Below, one piece after another: positions 52,501 to 61,500 of a DNA stretch of 64,000 bases. Under the pieces are notes generated by a model. It was not told where the DNA came from, did no database searches, and saw only the letters and a list, made by a program, of their open reading frames with translations. Position 1 is the first letter of the stretch. Each line of letters begins with the position of its first letter. This DNA is from Glandiceps talaboti (lineage: Eukaryota; Hemichordata; Enteropneusta; Spengelidae), in the NCBI RefSeq assembly GCF_964340395.1, contig NC_135564.1:129501-193500 (forward strand). The letters run 5' to 3'. Position numbers and translations under genes: made by a program.

Positions 52501-55500
52501 TTTGAATGAAAGTTGTAAGCGCAAGTATGCATATTTGTTTATCAAAATCATCAAATATGGCCGGAAAACGGTTTATTGTACTTTTTGAGAATTATTTGGT
52601 CCCTATCCAATTCGTCTAATATATGAATATGTCTAATAGTGTGAATCCAAATCTGAGAATATTGTGCAAGATCGCCAACGTTATCCAAAAAGAGGCTGAT
52701 GACGTATGTGCTTTAGATTTCATTCATGAATTGTAGTGCTCGCACAAAATTTCTTCCATTCTCCACGATACAGTAGATTCCGTTGTAAGTTTAACCCTAC
52801 ATTATCAGTGTTCTCCACGAGGGGTTTTTGAGGGGCGCACCGCCCCTCTGTTTGCGTTCAGCGCCCGTTTGTTTTGGTGTGAACGTCTTCAAGAGATTCT
52901 ATTCAATGCCGTTAATGAAGGAAGTGAACAGCGACACTGCGTCTATCATCATTTATGAACTTATTTATCGCCTTGATTATAACAATGGTAGCCGAAACAA
53001 AAACAGTAAATGTAGTACCGTCGTAAAGTAGAAGACGGTATGTTGGTAGTTTCTATGGCCGGGTATATCAAGCCGGTAATTTCCAAGCCTTCCCGTATAT
53101 ACGCAATACAGTACGCATACGATGTACGATGTCACGGCAATTTTCGCGTTGTATCGATAAATACGAACAAAATCCTAAAATTTATACATGTTCTTTAGAA
53201 ATAACTACTCCGGTACGGTTCCATGGTAAAATTTATGTCCTAAATGATCACGTTTGGATGTGAATCGCGATCGTAGTACCACGAGGTAGCTCCAATGTGG
53301 CAGCCATGTTTGTTACTGCACATTTGCACTGAACGTATTCGGTTATTCTTAGCCCAAATTCGTCACATTAAAAATGTACGTATTTCCGGCAAATTTGGAT
53401 GAAAAATCATTTTCCATTCATGAAAATTAAAAGGATATCAAATTTTAGAGAAATGAAGGGAAATGAATTGTTTTCAATTAATTTTTATGAATGACATGCA
53501 CCAGATTCAGTAATCAAAAATTGGGGTGAACCTTGATGTATACTACCAATAATTGCAAATTTACCAGGGCAAGTCTGTTTTGGTGTTGGAGGACCTGGGT
53601 TTGTTTCTATATCACTTCCAAGCAGGAGCAACATCCTGGTGTAATAATTATAATACAAGTAAAGGTGAAGAATACAAGCGCAGCAGAAGGACAATATCTT
53701 TGTTAATTTTACATTGATCATGTAGTGCACAGAATAAAAACTTCCTACAGACTGCCTGTATTGTTGGACACACATTCCCATGATTGTTTTATTGCTAATA
53801 CCTAGTCAGTAATTTGAAATATAAACTAAGACAATTGAACTTTCTATTTCTAGTTCTTTCAAGTGTTTGTATCCTTGGTACAACTTATATTGTAGTGAGT
53901 TCTAGGACAAGTTTCTAATAATGTATGTACTGTCCTATCACCTGTCTTTTATTTTATGTATGTACTGTCCTATCACATGTGTTTTATTAGATTTTGGTTG
54001 TTGTCTTTGCTTTTGTTCTCTTTGTGTTCTCTAGTTCTCTAGTGGTCTATGTTCAGACCAGCAGTTAATTTGGGACGGTGCCCAAATCCTACTTTAACCT
54101 CCTCAACTGAAGAGTGTTCTCGGGTTCTGAGAATTTTGTTATTGTATTTATGTCTGTTGTGCAAGGTGTGTGCCTTTGTTGTGTCTGTATCCTTGTAAAC
54201 CAGTACAGGATCCAACAATTTACTCCTACCACTGATATTGAATTTCATAAAATGGAGAGTGTATTTGAGAGTGCTCTAAAAATTTCATCCCAGTGTATTC
54301 TTATAGTGAAAGACTATGGTATGGCATTATTTACTCAAGATGACCAGTTCCACTTGTTCGATCCTCATAGCAGAAATGATCAAGGTTATTCAATGCCTGA
54401 TGTACATGCAGTTCTTATCATTTTCAAGACAATACATGATCTCTGTACCCATTTAAGACAACTAACATCAACATTGACTGAGGATTCTCTTGCAAGTGTG
54501 GCTTTTGAAATTACTCCTACACTAGTCTATACAACAAATAGTCCAAGTGATTCCTTTAACCTTACAGCACATTATGGGATATGTTCATCTGCCATCATAA
54601 CATGTACAACTGAAGAAAAGTATATACATAAGATGAAACAAACACTTAAAGTTGATAATAAAAAAAAATTCTCAAAAACAGAAAGATCATGTGCGCGTAA
54701 AATTAATGTCGCGAACCCTGATTTAAAGGAAGTACAAATGTATTCAACAGAGCAAGACACATTAACACAATATACTAGTGAAACAGCTTCATGTAGCGTC
54801 AAAAGCATGCCACAGGTGTGTAAAACAGACCAATTACAAAGAACTGTTTCACAACCTTTGTCATGTGTACTTAAAATTAATGTCACAAAACCTCATTTAA
54901 AAAAGGTACAGATATATTCAACAAAACAACAAACATTAACCCACAAAAACACTTGTGAGATAGCTACATATAGAGTCCATAGCATGACACAGGTGTGTAA
55001 ATCAGACAAATTACAAAGAACTGTTTCACAAACAAGTTATCAGCACAGTGATAATGATTGTAAAATCATTAGTGATTCTGCACCAGTTACACATTATTAT
55101 CATCCAATTGACAAATCATGGCAATTTGCAAAAGCAATACTGTTTTCTTTGTCCCCACCAAAACACACTTTATTTTTTTTTGGGCTAGGACTTTAAGTCT
55201 CAAACATCCACTGCGGGGGCTGTGTCATCTTCGATGGCTTGTTCTTTCTGGTTTAGTTTACAACACTTTTGATCACGCAGATTTTGTTGTTGTGATGAAA
55301 AGAAATTAAAAAAAGATCATTTCAACCATTTCGTTGTGTTTTCTTTGTGAAAGGTAACCGAACATGAACGAGTGTTACCACTGTTACCACTGTTACCATG
55401 GCTGAGAATGACTCTCTTCCGGGTACTTGAGATTGTCGCCGTACGGAAACTAAGATGGCGATTAATACATTTTTTCCCTATATATATCTACCACAACTAG

Positions 55501-58500
55501 AACAAGTTGAATGTTGTTGACTTTGTAAATTTGTTAGAAAATTGAAATTCAAATTGCCTCAAAATTATTTTAGATCCCTAGTTTATTTCATTCTTCATTA
55601 AAATTTTCCAGGGTTACAGCTGTAAGACACTGGAATTACTTATAGCCAACCTCAAAATCCTCTTTTTTTCTTTTTCTTGTGTGCATTTCCCAGTCATTTT
55701 TTTCTGAGATTTTGTGCAATTTTTCATAACAGTAGATTTTTGTTATAAAATGGTGACTATGGTATAAAAGTACAATACATTGCCAACTTCTGTGTAAAAT
55801 GTGTTTTATAGTGAGACATCATATGAAACCACTAACCACTTTATTGCATCGCTAAATCAAAACTGCATAGTGACTCGAAGAGCTGAAGACCTGAACCACT
55901 TCTATATGTCACCAAAATAAAAAATTAAATTAAAAAAAAAAACAGCGGAGCTATTCTGACCGATAGGTCGCTTGTTACTATATCAAGTACAGAAAACAAG
56001 TTTAGATCATTAATGCAACCTACGTCTGGTCTAATCTGTCCTTTCTTGTCTAACATTCACTTGGGTCGTAACACGGTAAATTTGCCATGTTTGCGCATGC
56101 GCACAACTCAACATTGCCTGAGGTCACCTGATTCGCGTCATGTGAGTAACGTTGTGCGCATGCGCAAACATGACGATCGCCAGCCGAGTAGTCAACTGTG
56201 TTACGACACAAGCGAACGTTGGACAAGAAATGATAGAATACCAAACATGTAGGTTGAATTTAGTGATTTAAAGTTTATTTCTGTATTTTTTAAAGTCATT
56301 ACAAAGGGTATGGGCGGTTTTTATTCTGAAAATCCATGCAAATGAGATCTCGCAATTTTCTATAGGGAAGAACCATAGCGGAGATGGAAAGACATGTCGA
56401 ACATCGTAGCGCATACATCCAGAGCTAGTATACCAGTAGTTCAGTGTTGCATGTTAGTTAGGTATATTAAGTTCAGATTACTGTTGTGTTAATGTACATT
56501 ATTAATGAAGCCATTGTATCTGATCTTTATGCATTATCATGGACAAGTTCTAACCTAATGCATACTTACTTGTTACAGACACTGTCCCTACCAGTGGTTG
56601 TCATTGTCCATGGCAACCAAGAATCCAATGCATCTGCCACCATCCTGTGGGACAATGCATTTGCTGAACCAGTAAGTTATCATTCAGTCTTTGATTACTG
56701 TGTAGTCAGGTTGAAAAGTATAATGTATAAGGGCCATTGAACAATGTAGTTTTGGCTTAACCATTATATTTTAAATGAATATTAAAGTCAGACTGGATCG
56801 TTCAGAGATTTGAGAATACCCAACCGGTATAGCTACTCAAATGATGTCATAGGTCAATCCTTTTTAATCTCAGTGCTCCACACAATGTCACATTGTGACC
56901 TTTTGAGTTTCTTCTTAAAGTTATCCCAGTAGAAATGTATAGTTGCAGTGTCTTTTCAAATGTCTTTGCCTATCTTATTTTCCATTTGTACAATGAATTA
57001 TTGTTTTTTCCACATCTGTTAATCTAGTAAATATTATCCAGATCACTTTGCTTGTCCATATGCAAACTGTCACATGGTATTTCAAAAAAGTCTGCTTGTA
57101 GAGGTCTGTTTGAAAACTAGTGGGTTCCAAATAAATTTCAGTCATAAGTTAGGGATTTCAGAGTTAGCCAGAAAGTTGTCCCAATTCATAGCATTGCTGT
57201 CATGCATCAAGGTATGATTAACGTACTTTAAAGGCCAACCTTGAGGAAGGATTAAACATTAGGTGTGAAAAACAGTTGTCCATCAAAGCTATAGAAAAAG
57301 TTGGTCCAGAACAAAAGAATAATCCTATGTAATTCTTGAGGCTCCATTGATAAAACAACACTAATGTGAAAACCTTGGATTGAAACCCAGGCCCTTATAA
57401 TTTATTATAGTATGCAGCATGAACTAGTGTATTAGTACGTGTATGTTTTTGTTATATAACCTGTCAATGTACCACATCATAGCATGGCTGATCTACTGCA
57501 AAGAGTTGTTTATATACTACATATCAGGGTTATTGTGTCGTGTGTTCTGTATAAGATATGTTTCAGCCTATATCCGAGTTTAGGTATCTCATAGCAGGCT
57601 TCCTGTGCAACATTGCCAAGTTAATGTACCACATTGCATAACTCATGTTTTACACAGCCTAGGTGTAGTGATTTAACGTGATAGGTGTTGCAAGTTCTGC
57701 AGACAAACACACACAGACAGATGGGCACAGAAAGAGACATTCAAATATATAGACACACACACATACACATACACACACACGCACACACACACACACATAC
57801 ACACACATACATACATACATACATACATACATACATACATACATACATACATACATACATACATACATACATACATACATACATACATACATACATAGAC
57901 TGACAGACAGACAAAGCAACAGACAGACAAAGCTATAACATAACCTTCCCTTAACAAAGATAAAACGGTATTTGAAATGTGTTTATTAACTTTCAACAGA
58001 GGCTGTTTTTTCCCACATTTCTCGCATCCAGTACATTAGTAATTCATGTGTTCTGCAGCCTGGTTCATGTGCAAAATTACCCAGCTTTATATTTGCAAGT
58101 TTTCAGTATTGACTAGATTGCTTGTATCACCAACATTCACTATGCTATCTTCTTTCTGCTTATAACAGTGCTTTCAGCCATCAACTTATTGCCCAGTAAG
58201 TTTCATTTTGCATATTATTTTGTGCTTGCACCATATTCATTTTTAAAGTGTACATGCAAAGGTACATACTTTTTTTCGTAATTATGTTTATTTTGCCATA
58301 AAAATAAATGAAATTGCATTCATACCTCTAAATATTGCGCGCATTGGCAAGAAAGTCGCAAAAATACTTGCCCCCTTAATCCCCTGTGCTTCGACTAACT
58401 TCGGCACTGCAACCAGCTCACGAAAGGTGTCGAGGTCCCACGTGTTACAAAAGCCTTCTAAGCCTTTGTGTAATGTTTACTTATGAATTACTAATTACGC

Positions 58501-61500
58501 TTGCCATATACTGTAACTGTACATATTGTGGTGTACCAGGTTAGTCTTCCGACAACAATGGTTCCTTGGTGTTTTGTCGGCAGCACCCGCAGTGAAACAT
58601 CACCCTACACACATTTCCAAGTGATATAACTGAGCAGGTAATAATGGGTGAAGGCAGTTAAAATCACGTAAAAACTGGACAGTGACGCCATACAGTGAAA
58701 GTCGGTAAATGTTACCGGGGCCGGGGTTCTCCATGCCACCAGTGTAGCCATGATCATGGAAGTACTTCCATGCCATGATCAAAGCGAAAAAAGGAAGACA
58801 AATAAAATAATTTGATGTTTTCAAGAAAGCAAGTTAGCTTCATAAAATATTTTCATTACGATAGCATTTGTTTTTAAACAATGCGTAGTCCGATTGTATG
58901 TTTTGATTTCCATGTTGCTGGGAGTCGATCGTTTTCATTGTGAAGTACATCACATACATCGTCGGAATCATATCAAAGTAAAAAGACGCAACGCTCATTA
59001 TAATGTTGCTATTTTTGTTTCCATTGTTTTGTCTACATGAACAATTACTGTGTCATGCCAATCACATGTCAAAAGTGGATGGACACAGCAAAGTACAGTC
59101 AGCACTAAGCTTCATCTTCACGCTCCCAAGTCAATAACTTCCACAACGTAAGACATGTCTATCCATAAAAAAACTCAAACAAAAATGGTCGGAGACAATA
59201 CACAATACACCACAGTACGGCCGGCTTCTGTGAGCATGGGCCGTGCTTTGAAAGAAGATGAAACCACTTCATGTCACTGTGTGGATGGTAATGAACGCAG
59301 TAAAAAATGAAATAAAGTACGTGTACACATAGTTTTCAAGAGGGACGGTTATCCAACAAAATGTTCTGCTCTAAAGAATTTGTGGGTCTACTTTCGCGAA
59401 GATTTTGAATGGTCATAGATTGAATGTACTGTTACGACACATGCTACATTTGAACAACATGAGAGAATATTATGGGGAACTCTTGAAGCCATTCTCATTC
59501 TCTGTATGTTTGATGGGTATGGAAATATTACATAATTTTCGTTTCGATTACATTGTCTGCAGGAGCTGTTTTCCACCCATTGAATAGTTATGTCAACAAA
59601 GGACACATTCACTTTATGTAAACAACACGGCTTCACTAGGACATACTCATTCACTACCAGAGGAACTATCGTTACTGCTAGCGGTCGGTTCGAATGAATT
59701 GCTCTACGCTTGAGGAATCTGATCAATATTCAACGTCGGGTTCTGGCGAAAACGGGTTTTGAAGTTGACCTTCTGGTTCGACCGTAATGGCTTTACATGT
59801 AAAGATACACTGACGAATGCGTTTGTGTTCCCGAAGTGACGTCATAAAGTTCCAAATCCTGTCCTATCCATATGCAAATGAGAGGTACTTACCTGAAGGT
59901 GCTCTGTGGCTGAGCCAAGAGTGCCTCATTTTTCGCGCAATTTCTCGTCTTAGAATTATATTGTACTATTACAAACCCGATTTCCTTTATTTTTAAGGCA
60001 AAATAAACATAATTACGAAAAAAAGTATGTACCTTTGCATATACACTTTAAAAAAAACTTGTTTCTTTCTGCATTTTTGTTTGATGTTTATACCTCTACT
60101 ATACTGTCTGGCATAAACTGAGGTTGTCTTCACTTTGTGGTTTATCATAGCAATCAATTAAAAACTGTCGATTTGTTTTGTATATTTGTCTTTATCGTAG
60201 CAATCAATCAAAAACTGTCGATTTGTTTTGTATGTTTGTCTTTTTATATTTAGTAACCACCATTGCATTGCAAAGTGGTAAAAGATAAAAACATTATGTA
60301 GACACTTGGAGTTCCTGTGCCTCTGAAAAGTCCAAGAATTTTCTGAAAAGTTGTAACAAAATGTTTTTTCACTGTTGTGTTAAATTGAATCAAACTTCTT
60401 AATACAGCTAACAAAAATATGAAACTAGTGAAAGATTCAAATTGTTTTTGTACTAATTTACTGTAAAACTACTGTAACAGTGTTTGACATTGTCAATGAC
60501 AGATTTACTTTAAAGGGGCACCAGCTGAGTCTGTGTTTTTGGAGTGTAATTTTTGTCTACATTCTGCAGTTAACTGAACTCAAATCTGGTATTAGGATAT
60601 AACTTATAAATGATACCAATGATGTAATTTATTATATAGTACAGGAACTCCCTCCTATGCAATATACTGTTCTAAACATCATAAACATTATACTAGAATC
60701 GTTTAAATGAAGTTTTTAGAAAGTATTTTCATATGAAGAAAAAGCTTATAAACTGAGCTTGTGCAACGTTAATAGTTCAATGGTTAGTCTCATGGTCAGA
60801 TATTCTACAAACATTTCTGACCACAGAAATTCCTGAAATTTACTCAAATCTCCGGTAAACTCTGAAATTTCAGTGACTTTCATGTGCACTAAGAGACATC
60901 AATGTTGAATCAGTGTAAGTTCATCATTGCACTGACAAGTAAGAGTCCATCAGTGTTGAATTAGTGAAACATAAACATTGCACAAATGAGTAACAGTCCA
61001 TCAGTATTGAATCAAATGAAACAAATATTGAACTAACAATCCATCAGTGTTGAATCAATGAATCATCATCATTGCACTAACAGACAATCAAGTTGAATTA
61101 ATAAAACATAAACATTGTGCTAACAGTCCATCAGTGTTGAATCAATGAATCATCATCATTGCACGAACAGACAATCAAGTTGAATTAATGAAACATAAAC
61201 ATTGTGCTAACAGTCCATCAGTGTTGAATCAATGAATCATCATCATTGCACTAACAGACAATCAAGTTGAATTAATGAAACATAAATATTGTACTAAGGG
61301 ACCACCAATGTTGAATCAATGAATCATCATTATTGCACTAACAGACCATCAAGTTGAATCAATAAAACATGAATATTGCACTAAGGGACCACCAATGTTG
61401 AATCAATGAATCATCATTATTGCACTAACAGACCATCAATGTTGAATCAATGACAGAACATCGTCACTGTACTAAGAAACTGTCAATGTTGCATATTAAA

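Larger units (their letters stand above)
50031..56427. mobile_element. 6.4-kb terminal-inverted-repeat element in STAT intron 14
   Basis: The left end TAGCTCTGGATGTATGC (50031) is mirrored at 56427. The inverted match extends about 68 bp with about five mismatches. The 9-bp sequence GTATACCAG sits on both sides (50022-50030 and 56428-56436), a target-site duplication. A 9-bp duplication is typical of Mutator-like elements, but no transposase was recognised, so the class is open. Inside are a 12-bp inner inverted match TAGCTCCGCTGT (50172-50183 and 55942-55953), a 360-codon reading frame, a 2A-peptide fragment, a hAT-like end and a 241-bp palindromic insert. It is probably a non-autonomous or nested composite. 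Confidence 0.8.

Noticed and set aside
52806-53040. A third CAGTGTTCTCC element (hAT-like end) with a 67-codon frame
   Set aside because: Only the left end (CAGTGTTCTCCACG) is visible; I found no matching right end, and the frame reads through typical element-end sequence.
54250-55190. Treating the 360-codon frame as an extra STAT exon
   Set aside because: No resemblance to STAT; exons 14 and 15 join directly in phase 0 and match the family without it; it lies inside the 6.4-kb inverted-repeat element.
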